Shown: positions 54,730-63,929 of the stretch, piece after piece
How positions within the stretch are numbered: the first letter of the stretch is position 1
Layout: the number at the start of each line of letters is the position of its first letter
NCBI GenBank assembly: GCA_004353515.1
Contig: SMNZ01000003.1
Location: 496,001 to 560,000 of the forward strand
DNA length: 64,000 nucleotides
Direction of reading: 5' to 3'
Source of the DNA: Alteromonadaceae bacterium M269
GTDB taxonomy: Bacteria > Pseudomonadota > Gammaproteobacteria > Enterobacterales > Alteromonadaceae
Translations under genes and position numbers: made by a program
Notes under the pieces: model-generated
What the model was told of the DNA's origin: nothing
The model's database searches: none
What the model saw: the letters and a program-made list of their open reading frames with translations, nothing else

Positions 54730-57168
54730 ATGCCAGAGTATCTAGCACCTGGAGTCTATGTTGAAGAGGTATCATCAGGAAACAAACCTATTGAAGGCGT
54801 AAGTACCAGCACAGCTGGCATGGTAGGTGTCACTGCGCGAGGGCCAGTGAATGTGCCTACCTTAGTCACCAGCTTGGGTGGGTTTAATCGCGTATTCGGT
54901 GGGAAGTTGGATTACAACCTTTATACCAACAATCTTGATGCGCTTCCTTATGCAGCCGAAGGCTTTTTCAATAACGGAGGTTCACGTGTCTATGTGACTC
55001 GAATTGTGGGCGACAATGCTGCGCGCTCAGAAGCAGCTCTTTACTCAGAGAGTCTGGCCGGCTCTGCTGCATTTGAGTTAAGTGCTGGTATTGCCGTGAA
55101 TGGTACGAGCTTACGGCTGGGATCGGGGCCTTTTGCTCAGCTGGCAGCTGACGTTAAGTTGCTGTTCTCAGAGCCCGGCAAGTCAGATGTGGTTGAGATC
55201 CAAAGTGTTGACAGTCGCACGATTTCTATCAATCGAGGGTTGGGTGCAGAGATTGCCGATGCAGCGGCCTTTGATGTCTGTTCTGCGGTATTGGATGAAG
55301 ATGTGTCGGTCAATATCACACAGGACATGTCCGCGGCTGGCACATTGCAGATTGATGCGACACTAACAGCGACTTTGTCAAATCTCGATACACTGTTTAT
55401 TGAGGACACTATTGATCCCAACAAAAGCGAGTACATTACCATCAATGCGGATGCAGTCAGCACCTTTGCCGAAAATGGCGGTGCGCTGCTATTCGATCAT
55501 CCGGTCTCACGGACTCGATTACACAAAGTCACGATAACGGTTGATAAATCTTTTACCGCCAATGGCGCTGCCGCCGCAGCGGCCACCAATATTGCTATCA
55601 ACGAATCGTTAACCGGGCAAGAAGCCTTAATTCGAACAGCCGGAGAATACTACCTTATCAATGGCGGTGAGGTAGTATTGACACTCAAAGCCGGGATTAC
55701 ACAGGGTTACTTGGCTGGCGCGAATGCGCGTTTTCTTGATGACGTATTTTGCCATGTGCATGGTATCTACCCTGGCGCTTGGGGCAACAACCTGCGCGCT
55801 ATGGCTTTGCCAAAGAGCTTGTTGCAAACGCAAATGTCCTTCGAAGCTGCTGATACAGACACAGAGATTTTGTTGAAATCTGTGTTTGCTATTCAAAAAG
55901 GCACCTATCTGCGTTTTTCAGTGGCACCTGACAACATTGTGGTACGCAAAGTGACTGGCGTTGATCGCAGTGGATTAAAAGTGACTATTGAGTCACCTTT
56001 GGGCGTGATTATCACAGCCGATCGCCCAGTTGAGTCCATCGAATTTGATTTGGTGGTCGAGCGGCTTGAAGCCGATAAAATTGTCGAGAGCGAACGGATT
56101 GACGACTTAGCCATTGATGCCGAGCATCCGCGTTATGCGCCGCGTATTGTTGGCAGCTATGACAGTGGTAGCCAAACAATATCTAAATCTGGTGCGTCTG
56201 AACTGGTTCGCCTTGGAGGTTTCAACGATGGCAATGCACCATTGACCAGCGTTTTCTTTGACCTGGCCTCAGGCGATGACGATCTTGCTAGTATTGACGA
56301 TCAAAGCTTTGTGGGCACGGCATCAGATGATCCAGATCAGCGTACGGGCATTCAGGCCATGATCAATGAGAACGATATCAGCATTGTCGCTGTTCCCGGC
56401 CAAACGTCGGTTGATGTGCAAAAAGCGTTGATAGTGCATTGTGAGCGCATGCGATACCGCTTTGCTGTGTTGGATTCTGAAAAAAGTGCCAAGTTAGCCG
56501 GTGTTCAAACACATCGCAAAAACTACGATACGACCTACGCTGCTTATTACTACCCTTGGTTAACCATAGCCGATCCGTTTGGCGAGAGAGGGGATGAATT
56601 AAACGTAGCACCCTCGGGACACGTTTTAGGTATATATGCCCGCACAGACGTGCAGCGCGGCGTGCATAAAGCGCCAGCGAATGAAGTCGTCAAAGCCATT
56701 CGCAGCTTTGAAACCCGATTGACCAAAGGTGAGCAAGATATTCTAAATCCCGGGCACATCAACTGCTTCCGTGATTTTAGAGATGCCAACCGAGGGTTGC
56801 GCTTGTACGGTGCGCGCACCTTGAGTTCTGATCCTGAGTGGAAATATGTCAACGTCCGGCGCCTGTTTTTGTTTATCGAAAAATCTATAGACGACGGTAT
56901 GCAATGGGCCGTCTTTGAACCCAATGCGGAACCCTTGTGGGCGACGGTTCATCGCAGTTTGACTAACTTTTTACTAACAGTCTGGCGAAGTGGGGCGCTC
57001 GAAGGCGTCACGCAAGATGAAGCCTTCTTTGTCAATGTTGGCCTCGACACCATGAGTCAGGCTGATATTGATAACGGACGCTTGATTGTCGAAATTGGTG
57101 TGGCACCTGTGAAACCCGCAGAGTTTGTCATATTCCGTATAAGCCAGAAAGCCCGCGGCGCACAATGA
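54730..57168 (+). CDS. Contractile sheath protein 1, with very large insertion domain
   Basis: 812 residues from the ATG at 54730 (ACGGAGACTATGCT upstream). The N terminus MPEYLAPGVYVEEVSSGNKPIEGVSTSTAGMVG and the C-terminal third (from about 530: GIQAMINENDISIVAVPGQT; 'YYPWLTIADPFG'; 'INCFRDFRDANRGLRLYGARTLSSDPEWKYVNVRRLFLFIEKSI'; 'LIVEIGVAPVKPAEFVIFRI') form the phage tail sheath fold. About residues 110-520 are an insert, making the protein about twice the size of a minimal sheath (350-480). The insert should face outward. Drives contraction; interacts with tube 1. Confidence 0.93.
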   Translation: MPEYLAPGVYVEEVSSGNKPIEGVSTSTAGMVGVTARGPVNVPTLVTSLGGFNRVFGGKLDYNLYTNNLDALPYAAEGFFNNGGSRVYVTRIVGDNAARSEAALYSESLAGSAAFELSAGIAVNGTSLRLGSGPFAQLAADVKLLFSEPGKSDVVEIQSVDSRTISINRGLGAEIADAAAFDVCSAVLDEDVSVNITQDMSAAGTLQIDATLTATLSNLDTLFIEDTIDPNKSEYITINADAVSTFAENGGALLFDHPVSRTRLHKVTITVDKSFTANGAAAAAATNIAINESLTGQEALIRTAGEYYLINGGEVVLTLKAGITQGYLAGANARFLDDVFCHVHGIYPGAWGNNLRAMALPKSLLQTQMSFEAADTDTEILLKSVFAIQKGTYLRFSVAPDNIVVRKVTGVDRSGLKVTIESPLGVIITADRPVESIEFDLVVERLEADKIVESERIDDLAIDAEHPRYAPRIVGSYDSGSQTISKSGASELVRLGGFNDGNAPLTSVFFDLASGDDDLASIDDQSFVGTASDDPDQRTGIQAMINENDISIVAVPGQTSVDVQKALIVHCERMRYRFAVLDSEKSAKLAGVQTHRKNYDTTYAAYYYPWLTIADPFGERGDELNVAPSGHVLGIYARTDVQRGVHKAPANEVVKAIRSFETRLTKGEQDILNPGHINCFRDFRDANRGLRLYGARTLSSDPEWKYVNVRRLFLFIEKSIDDGMQWAVFEPNAEPLWATVHRSLTNFLLTVWRSGALEGVTQDEAFFVNVGLDTMSQADIDNGRLIVEIGVAPVKPAEFVIFRISQKARGAQ

Positions 57169-57182
57169 TAAGGAGATAGAAA

Positions 57183-57614
57183 ATGGCAGAACGTAACGAT
57201 CCCTATGCTCAGTATAATTTTCTGGTAGAAATTGATGATATAGAAGTTGCCGGGTTTACTGAAGTGGGCGGCCTCACCACCGAAAGCGATGCGATTGACT
57301 ATCGCGAAGGTAGTGACGATAACACTATTCGCAAGCTACCAGGCTTGCGCAAGTACACCAACATCACGCTAAAGCGCGGCTATACTCAGAACGACGAACT
57401 ATGGCAGTGGCGTAAGACTACTATTACTGGAAACACGCTGCGCAAGTCAGGTGCCATCGTTCTGTTGAATGAACAACGCACAGAAGTTATGCGTTGGAAT
57501 TTCAAAGAAGGCTGGCTCGCTAAGTGGGAAGGTCCAACACTCAACGCGACCACGAATGAAGCGGCGATTGAATCCATTGAGATTATTCACGAAGGCCTGG
57601 AATTGGCTGGATAA
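57183..57614 (+). CDS. Inner tube protein 1 (T4 gp19-like)
   Basis: 143 residues matching Phage_T4_gp19: 'DPYAQYNFLVEIDDIEVAGFTEVGGLTTESDAIDYREG', 'NITLKRGYTQNDELWQWR' and 'WEGPTLNATTNEAAIESIEIIHEGLEL'. It forms hexameric rings of the tube, as Pvc1/Afp1. It lies 14 bp after sheath 1, with AAGGAGATAG upstream. Normal length. Confidence 0.95.
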   Translation: MAERNDPYAQYNFLVEIDDIEVAGFTEVGGLTTESDAIDYREGSDDNTIRKLPGLRKYTNITLKRGYTQNDELWQWRKTTITGNTLRKSGAIVLLNEQRTEVMRWNFKEGWLAKWEGPTLNATTNEAAIESIEIIHEGLELAG

Positions 57615-57620
57615 TTGATC

Positions 57621-59756
57621 ATGGTTGCCCCCGGTGTTTACCTACAAGCGACTACGCAAGCCGCTGAGTCATTTGACATCCGGACCGATCTGGCCGGTCT
57701 GATTGGCTATGCAGAAAAAGGACCTGCCTTTGTAGCGACACGTGTTAACTCATATGCAGAGTTTGTCGATATTTTTGGTGAATACAAGGCGGCCTACCTT
57801 ACCGTTAGTGCAAAAAGCTTTTTTGACAATGGTGGGGTAGTGCTTTTTGTCGTTCGTGTCACTGCAGGTAGCGCGCAAACTGCAAGGGTAGACTGGCATC
57901 ATTTTCGTTGCTTTGCAGCAGCACCATTTTATGTTGGGCCTGGTGCCGAAACGCAAAAAAATGCACGGCGAAAATACGACCATGCCGAGTTAGCAGGCAC
58001 GCCACGCTATTACCGTATACAAAGTCCGGGAGTTTGGGGTAACGATCTTAATGTCGAGCTGCGCCTCAACAATCCGTCAAAGTTGACGGTACAACAGTGG
58101 GAGCCTCAACTCAAACGCGCGCGGTTGTCCAGTGTGGCAGGTATTGAAGCTGGCAGTTTGCTCGATGTCAGCGAACTATACGATGTCGCCAGTGCCAGCG
58201 ACCCGCAATGGATAAGAGTGACCTCTGTTGATGCCGCTCGCCAGCAGATCATATTTCATGAGCTTCCGCATGCCCTGATTGCAAAGGACTGTAGTGGTGA
58301 ATCATTATTTGTTGTTGTGTTGGCCTTGACTGTGTACTTCCGTCGTCAGCAGGTTGAAATATATGAGCAACTGGCCCTACATCCACGGCACTCGCGTTAT
58401 TTTGTCGATGTGATAAATCGCCGTAGCCGCTTTATTGCAGTTAATGAACCTGACGTTATCTACGACGAGTGGCATTGGCTATCCACACTTGCCAATACCT
58501 ACAATCTTACTGGTGGGCAGCTGAATATGTCGGAGTTACTGGTCAGTGATTTTGAGCGCGCGATTGACCAAGTTCAGCATGAGAACCAAATTGCGTTGTT
58601 GTCCGCTCCTGATCTGGTTTACCAACAGCCTTTGCAAGCAGAGGAGATTCCACGTTTTATCGACAACAATCTTTGTCTACACCTACTTCCAAAAGCGAAA
58701 GGCCATCTACAAGGCAGGGTAATCAACAACGCCAATCAGTCCTCGGTCCAATTTGCCAGAGTTATACTAAGAGCCAGCTTACCCGATGGCACGCCGCTGA
58801 TGTTTGAGGCAAAAACGGATGCGACAGGGAAGTTCGGCCTGCAAAACCTGCCGTCAGGCAGTGCAACGGTCAGCATCGAATCATCCGTGTATGAATTAGA
58901 GGAGTTCTCGGTCACCATCCAGGCGTTTGGTCGATTGACTGAAGATGTCTTTCGCCTAACGCCAATTGACTTACCACCGGCTTTTGGACTAAGCGATATT
59001 CAAAGGTTACAAACTCAACTTATCGAACAGGCAGAGCGCTTGCACTCGCATTACCTGCTTCTTGATACCCCGGCTATCGCCAATAAGTTAGACGATGTGC
59101 TCAGTTGGCGATATCAGCTGGACTCAAAATATGCATCACTGATTTACCCTTGGCTGAAATTCGGTCACGCTGAAGACGATCGAGAACAACCTGCCTCTGC
59201 ATTGGTGATGGGCGCACTGGCACAGGCTGATCTCGCTAAAGGGCTACACTACGCCAGCGCCAACTTACCTTTAGTGACCCATGGACAGCTAAAACATCAC
59301 CTGACTGACGTCGAGCATGCGCGTTTAAATGACGCCAATATCAACGGCCTATTGGTGAAGCCCGGTGAACACATTCATCTGATGGGTGCTCGCACCCTAT
59401 CCTTTGAACGGCCTTGGCGATATATCACCAGCACCCGGCTATTGATGTTTGTCGTTCGTTTTCTGGAACAGCGAATGCAATGGGTAACCTTCGAACCAAA
59501 CTCCGATCTGCTGCGCATTGCTATTCGCACTAAGTTAATCAGCCTGATGGACCACTTGTGGCGCAAAGGTGCGTTGGTTGGGCACACGCCTCAGCAGGCA
59601 TTTTCTGTGGTGTGTGACCAAACGAACAATACACAGGCGACAAGAGATCAAGGCTTGATGATAGCCGACATCGGTATTGCTCCGACTGAACCCAACGAGT
59701 TTATCTGGCTGGTGTATCAACGTGACGCAGATCGGGCAAGAGTAGAGGTGAGTTGA
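57621..59756 (+). CDS. Contractile sheath protein 2, with inserted beta-sandwich domain
   Basis: 711 residues from ATG 57621 (the TTG at 57615 is less likely). Sheath N terminus (VAPGVYLQATTQAAESFDIRTDLAGLIGYAEKGP...FFDNGGVVLFVVRV) and C terminus (YASLIYPWLKFG, LMGARTLSFERPWRYITSTRLLMFVVRFLEQRMQWVTFEPNS, LMIADIGIAPTEPNEFIWL). Around residues 365-445 lies a CarboxypepD_reg/transthyretin-like domain (GRVINNANQSSVQFARVILR...GKFGLQNLPSGSATVSI). Many eCIS carry two or three sheath paralogues; the domain insert is unusual. Ends 1 bp before tube 2. Confidence 0.92.
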   Translation: MVAPGVYLQATTQAAESFDIRTDLAGLIGYAEKGPAFVATRVNSYAEFVDIFGEYKAAYLTVSAKSFFDNGGVVLFVVRVTAGSAQTARVDWHHFRCFAAAPFYVGPGAETQKNARRKYDHAELAGTPRYYRIQSPGVWGNDLNVELRLNNPSKLTVQQWEPQLKRARLSSVAGIEAGSLLDVSELYDVASASDPQWIRVTSVDAARQQIIFHELPHALIAKDCSGESLFVVVLALTVYFRRQQVEIYEQLALHPRHSRYFVDVINRRSRFIAVNEPDVIYDEWHWLSTLANTYNLTGGQLNMSELLVSDFERAIDQVQHENQIALLSAPDLVYQQPLQAEEIPRFIDNNLCLHLLPKAKGHLQGRVINNANQSSVQFARVILRASLPDGTPLMFEAKTDATGKFGLQNLPSGSATVSIESSVYELEEFSVTIQAFGRLTEDVFRLTPIDLPPAFGLSDIQRLQTQLIEQAERLHSHYLLLDTPAIANKLDDVLSWRYQLDSKYASLIYPWLKFGHAEDDREQPASALVMGALAQADLAKGLHYASANLPLVTHGQLKHHLTDVEHARLNDANINGLLVKPGEHIHLMGARTLSFERPWRYITSTRLLMFVVRFLEQRMQWVTFEPNSDLLRIAIRTKLISLMDHLWRKGALVGHTPQQAFSVVCDQTNNTQATRDQGLMIADIGIAPTEPNEFIWLVYQRDADRARVEVS

Positions 59757-59757
59757 G

Positions 59758-60261
59758 ATGGATTTGCCGCGCCTTGATCCTCTACCAGGTTACAACTTTC
59801 GCGTTGCTTTAATTGAAGGCGATTCTGTTGGGGCAGCGCTGCTCAGTGGTGTTCAGGGGCTTGCGTTGGGAGGATTTTCTGAAGTTACAGGGCTGGACGC
59901 CAGTATCGGGATATATGAGTACCTGGAAGGAGGCGTCAACGACAGGGTGCATAAGTTTATGGATCGTGCCAGTTACAGCAATATCACATTAAAACGCGGC
60001 GTGGGTTTGACTGATGACCTGTTCCTTTGGCATCAGGATTTTATTAAGGGCGAAGGTGCTGCGCGTAATGGGTTGATTGTGCTGTCCAATGATTTGGGAC
60101 TGCCCATCAAAGTATGGACGTTTTACAACGGTATTCCTGTGAAATGGACGGGGCCAGAGTTCAATGCCACGACCAGTGGCATTGCTGTCGAGTCGTTGGA
60201 AATTGCGCATGAAAAGTTAGAGCTGACGGTCAGCCCTGGCTTGTTAACCAGTGTGTTTTAA
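59758..60261 (+). CDS. Inner tube protein 2 (T4 gp19-like, Pvc5/Afp5-like)
   Basis: 167 residues of the gp19 family: 'YNFRVALIEGDSVGAALLSGVQGLALGGFSEVTGLDASIGIYEYLEGG', 'SNITLKRGVGLTDDLFLWHQDFI' and 'WTGPEFNATTSGIAVESLEIAHEKLEL'. It is longer than tube 1 by about 24 residues, mainly an N-terminal loop. In PVC the second tube paralogue (Pvc5) is the tube initiator between baseplate and tube, a likely role here. Coupled to sheath 2. Confidence 0.93.
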   Translation: MDLPRLDPLPGYNFRVALIEGDSVGAALLSGVQGLALGGFSEVTGLDASIGIYEYLEGGVNDRVHKFMDRASYSNITLKRGVGLTDDLFLWHQDFIKGEGAARNGLIVLSNDLGLPIKVWTFYNGIPVKWTGPEFNATTSGIAVESLEIAHEKLELTVSPGLLTSVF

Positions 60262-60278
60262 CAGAAGGACAAAGTCTT

Positions 60279-60488
60279 ATGCCCAGTGAACAAAAGATTC
60301 AAATGGGAACGCTGACCAGCGAAATTACTGTTATTGATGAAGATGCGCTGCTTTCTGATGCGCAGCTAGAGCGGATCACCGCAGAGGTGATGAGGCGCGT
60401 TGAGCAAAAATTGCAGGTTGAGCAACAGCGAGCTCAGGATCAGGCGATTCACCAACAAGCATTTGATCGACAGGAGTGGTTAAGGTGA
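60279..60488 (+). CDS. Small DUF5908-like protein (Pvc6/Afp6-like)
   Basis: 69 residues: short beta start (IQMGTLTSEITVID), then an acidic/helical stretch (LSDAQLERITAEVMRRVEQKLQVEQQ). This size, composition and position between tube 2 and the LysM protein match Pvc6/DUF5908. The role is unknown even in known systems. AGAAGGAC precedes the ATG. The stop overlaps the next start (GTGA). Confidence 0.7.
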   Translation: MPSEQKIQMGTLTSEITVIDEDALLSDAQLERITAEVMRRVEQKLQVEQQRAQDQAIHQQAFDRQEWLR

Positions 60489-61219
60489 GTTTGAGCAATC
60501 CATTAACCAATGCCGAGCAGAGCAACGCACACAAGTTGACTTTTCAGCGCTTAAATATCGATAAATCGATGCGCGGAGACCCGGTTACTGTGGATTACAA
60601 TCCCAAAGAGTTGGCATTTACCAAGCGTGCAAATTACGCCGATATTGCCATCCCAGGTCTGGATGTGGCACCACTGCAATTTGTGCGTGGTGACGCCGAA
60701 ACCGTTGGCTTTGAACTCCTCTTTGATACGACATCGCATGGGATGGGCGACAGAGCTGTGCCTGTCATTGATAAATTTAAGGCCTTGTATGGGCTGGTGA
60801 AGATCGATGGCGATATGCACACGCCGCCTATCGTCAGACTCTCCTGGGGTGATAAAAATATTGGCTATTTGCCCAACGCGGAAAACGAAACTGCGCATGC
60901 CAATGTATTTGACGCTGTGGTACTCAGTGTCGAGCGCAAATTTTTGTTATTCACCTCAACAGGCACACCCGTGCGCGCCGTCGTAACCATGGCACTCAAG
61001 GAATATCGCAGTGTTGCTGAGCAAGTTGCCGCCATCAACTTCAGATCGCCCGATCACACGCGCATTTATACCGTTATGGAAGGTGACAACTTACCCTCAA
61101 TCGCTGCTAAAAAATACAGTGATCCATCCTATTGGCGGGTTATCGCCGAACACAACGGCATTCGCAATGTGCGCCAGCTAACGCCTGGATCGCAACTCGA
61201 ACTGCCGCCGTTGAGGTAA
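60485..61219 (+). CDS. LysM baseplate protein (Pvc7/Afp7-like)
   Basis: 244 residues from GTG 60485, with AGGAG at 60472-60476; this gives a 4-nt overlap with the preceding gene. N-terminal part 'KLTFQRLNIDKS...VTVDYNPKELAFTKRANYADIAIPGL' is typical of the CIS tube/gp53-like family. The C-terminal LysM (about 191-243) reads YTVMEGDNLPSIAAKKYSDPSYWRVIAEHNGI. In PVC it links the first tube ring to the spike hub. LysM may fasten the particle or baseplate to other subunits. Confidence 0.92.
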   Translation: MSLSNPLTNAEQSNAHKLTFQRLNIDKSMRGDPVTVDYNPKELAFTKRANYADIAIPGLDVAPLQFVRGDAETVGFELLFDTTSHGMGDRAVPVIDKFKALYGLVKIDGDMHTPPIVRLSWGDKNIGYLPNAENETAHANVFDAVVLSVERKFLLFTSTGTPVRAVVTMALKEYRSVAEQVAAINFRSPDHTRIYTVMEGDNLPSIAAKKYSDPSYWRVIAEHNGIRNVRQLTPGSQLELPPLR

Positions 61220-61223
61220 CCGA

Positions 61224-62390
61224 ATGAGCACGCCCATATTTGAAAATCGCTATCATTTTGCTCCTATGTTCGAGATCAGCCTCGAAAGCGGGGCTGTTAG
61301 CAATGCGGTATTGCGTGATGTGCAGGAGGTGACTTACACCGAAGCCGTTACAGGGTTTGATACCTTTGAATTTGTGCTCAATGACTGGGATGCAGCAACC
61401 CAACAAGTAAAATATAGCTCTCCGTTTGATGACAATGGGCAAGTGCGTAAGGTCAACGGCGAACCCGTACCTAACTTCGATCCGGGTACTTTGCTATCAC
61501 TGAAAATGGGCTACTACGGCGAAGTGGTAGAACCTTCGACTATGATGAGGGGGCGGGTGATATCCGTGGCGCCGTCTTTTCCATCCAGTGGTACACCGAC
61601 TGTGCGCTATCGGGCTATTTCAGAGTTGGCCAAATTTCAAAAAGAAAAAAAATCTATTGCTTTTGAAGAGCCTAAAAAACCGAGTGAGATATTCTCCACC
61701 ATCGCGCGTGATGAGCTAAATGTGCAAAGTGATACCCCAAACCAAGCCAATGAAGCCTCGTTGGAATACCTGATTATGGCCGATGAGTATCCCATCATCT
61801 TTTTATGGCGTTTGGCTAAGCGTGTTGACTACGAAATCCGCCTTTTGGTTGACCCAGATACTCAACAGGAGACCTTGTTTTTTGGACCCAGGGCCGAAAC
61901 TAGCGAAGTGATCGAACTCACCTGGGGGCAGTCATTGATCGACTTTTCGCCGCAAATCAAGATCAAGAACTTGGTCTCCAAAGTCGTCGTAAAAGGCTGG
62001 AATCCGGTGCAAAGCGGCGAATCGCGCCAAATTACGGGTGAGGCGACACTGGATGATATCGATCCTCAATTACCTGATAGTCAATTGCGCGATCAAATTG
62101 GTAACGCCATAGGGGAAACCTTAGAAACCGTGGTTAATGAAATTTTTGAAAGCGAAGATGAGGCCAATCAGCGGGCGCGCGACATACTCACCAATTTAAC
62201 CCGCGATATGGTCACAGGTTCAGGCACATGTATTGGTGATCCCAGAGTCCGCGCCGGTGCCAAGCTTCAGCTCTCTGGTATGGGACCGAGATTTGATGGC
62301 GAGTACCTTGTGAAACAGTCTACCCATACCTTAGGTAATAGTGGCTATACGGTGAAATTCGCCTGTGAATTGAGTGGAGTTGTCACGTGA
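61224..62390 (+). CDS. Spike hub protein, gpD/gp27-like (Pvc8 N-terminal part)
   Basis: 388 residues of the phage late control D family: FAPMFEISLESGAVSNAVLRDVQEVTYTEAVTGFDTFEF, PGTLLSLKMGYYG, MRGRVISVAPSFPSSGTPTVRYRAISEL, 'YPIIFLWRLAKRVDYEIRL' and 'LTWGQSLIDFSPQIKI'. It ends with 'GMGPRFDGEYLVKQSTHTLGNSGYTVKFACEL'. In PVC/Afp and VgrG the hub and spike are one chain; here the spike is a separate gene that overlaps by 4 nt (GTGA). Good start ATG 61224. Confidence 0.9.
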   Translation: MSTPIFENRYHFAPMFEISLESGAVSNAVLRDVQEVTYTEAVTGFDTFEFVLNDWDAATQQVKYSSPFDDNGQVRKVNGEPVPNFDPGTLLSLKMGYYGEVVEPSTMMRGRVISVAPSFPSSGTPTVRYRAISELAKFQKEKKSIAFEEPKKPSEIFSTIARDELNVQSDTPNQANEASLEYLIMADEYPIIFLWRLAKRVDYEIRLLVDPDTQQETLFFGPRAETSEVIELTWGQSLIDFSPQIKIKNLVSKVVVKGWNPVQSGESRQITGEATLDDIDPQLPDSQLRDQIGNAIGETLETVVNEIFESEDEANQRARDILTNLTRDMVTGSGTCIGDPRVRAGAKLQLSGMGPRFDGEYLVKQSTHTLGNSGYTVKFACELSGVVT

Positions 62391-62896
62391 GCAGGCAGTT
62401 AGAGGGAGTCACTATTGGTTTGGTTACTGATCTGGAAGACCCAGAGCAGTTAGGGCGTATCAAAGTGAAATACACCTTGTTAGATGGCGAGCCATCAAGT
62501 CATTGGGCGCGTATTGCAACCCCCATGGCGTCATCCACAGCAGGTATGTTTTTCCAACCCGAAATAGATGACGAAGCTTTAGTAGTTTTTGAAAGTGGCA
62601 ATATGAGCCGACCTTATGTGATCGGGTTTTTATGGAATGGCTCGAATAAGCCGCCAGAAGACGCGGTTGAAAAACGTACATTAAAGACAATTTCCGGTCA
62701 TACGCTGGTATTCGATGACACCGAAGGTGAAGAGAACATTACCATCATCGACAAAAACGAGAACATCATAGTGATGCATCAAGACGGTATTGATGTCACC
62801 ACGGATAAAACGATGCTGCTAAAAGGCCAGGAGGTCACTGTTGAAGCATCAGGTCAGCTGACGTTAAAAGGTAATCCAATTCATATGAACCCTTGA
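62387..62896 (+). CDS. Spike protein, gpV/gp5-like (Pvc8 C-terminal part)
   Basis: 169 residues from GTG. OB-fold region: GVTIGLVTDLEDPEQLGRIKVKY, 'WARIATPMASSTAGMFFQPEIDDEALVVFESGNMSRPYVIGFLWNG'. Then a beta-helix needle with repeating short strands (HTLVFDDTEGEENITIIDKNENIIVMHQDGIDVTTDKTMLLKGQEVTVEASGQLTLKGNPI). Trimer expected, with the hub above and a PAAR-type tip below. Shorter than VgrG needles. Confidence 0.93.
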   Translation: MSRQLEGVTIGLVTDLEDPEQLGRIKVKYTLLDGEPSSHWARIATPMASSTAGMFFQPEIDDEALVVFESGNMSRPYVIGFLWNGSNKPPEDAVEKRTLKTISGHTLVFDDTEGEENITIIDKNENIIVMHQDGIDVTTDKTMLLKGQEVTVEASGQLTLKGNPIHMNP

Positions 62897-62927
62897 TAAG
62901 GCAGTAAGGGCTGAAGAAGGTAAAACG

Positions 62928-63929
62928 ATGAAACAAACATTTGAGTTACCCAGGCATTCAGACGCAGTATTTTTTCCTGCCCAGTTTTCGTTCGAAACTG
63001 CGCTGGAAGATGTCGAGGGGTATCAGGGCTTTGAACGCATTGTCTATATGCATGAGAGCCATCTCGGAAGTAACCTAGAGCCCTTCTATACGGTTGTGAT
63101 AAAGGGGCGTTATACCTTACCTTCAGCCAGTGAATTGTGGACAAATAGTAACGAACTATTGGACGCTGCGCGAGACCTGACCCATGTGCCCAGACTGCAA
63201 CCTCATTCAAGCAGTGCAACTATCCATTTTGCCGATCAGGTTAACAGAGACGAGAGTGCTCCTGTAGAGCCTCCTACAGATCCTCCTCTATATCCCCTCA
63301 TAGAGCCGGTTTATGTCGAACACGATCTGGCCATAGTGAAAGAAAGTGCCGATATTATTGTCAAGCGCTTCAGAAATGTATCTTTACCCGATCTGTCTAG
63401 CGGTTCGACATCTGATTTTGCTTATCAAGTCGAGGTTAACGATGAATTGTGGTTTCGTCGTCTTTTGGGGGATACTCACCCCGATACCATTAACTGGTTT
63501 CCGCGTTTTGACAGTCCTCGCAAGCCCAGTGAATCCAAGGTAGGAGTGGATGTTAATATCACGACCTCCAATGCCTATTTTCAAGGTAATAGCTCGCGCT
63601 ACATTGTGCGCAATATCCGCAATAAACTCACACCACGAGACAAAGTGCTATTGACCCGCGAGCGCGAAGTCGATGCCAAAACTCACCTGACCACTTACCG
63701 CTTTCAGATGCCAGAGATAACACCCAGCGTCTATTACGCGTCTTATTGTGGGCGGGGTAAAGACCAAGCCAGCCAGTGGTGCAGAGAATCTGTATCGGTC
63801 AGCATAGACACGCTGGAGGTGTTTCCGGACAGCGGCTATGTCGATATTTCCTGGCGTGGTTACTGGCGTTCAGATTTGCCTGTTGAGCGCTATCGCGAAC
63901 TCAAAATTCAATTTAACGGAGATGCATGA
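62928..63929 (+). CDS. DUF2169-like protein of the injection-system cluster
   Basis: 333 residues. The C-terminal pattern 'VSVSIDTLEVFPDSGYVDISWRGYW' resembles the end of DUF2169 proteins (LDTL...V.L.WRG), and 'YTVVIKGRYTLPSA' and 'KESADIIVK' fit the early KATF and P-K-T-D blocks weakly. DUF2169 proteins act with PAAR-type tips in type VI systems, probably as adaptors or chaperones for effector loading. The next gene is PAAR-like, which supports this. Pro-rich linker in the middle (EPPTDPPLYP). The start follows AAGGTAAAACG. The stop overlaps the next start (TGATG). Confidence 0.6.
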   Translation: MKQTFELPRHSDAVFFPAQFSFETALEDVEGYQGFERIVYMHESHLGSNLEPFYTVVIKGRYTLPSASELWTNSNELLDAARDLTHVPRLQPHSSSATIHFADQVNRDESAPVEPPTDPPLYPLIEPVYVEHDLAIVKESADIIVKRFRNVSLPDLSSGSTSDFAYQVEVNDELWFRRLLGDTHPDTINWFPRFDSPRKPSESKVGVDVNITTSNAYFQGNSSRYIVRNIRNKLTPRDKVLLTREREVDAKTHLTTYRFQMPEITPSVYYASYCGRGKDQASQWCRESVSVSIDTLEVFPDSGYVDISWRGYWRSDLPVERYRELKIQFNGDA

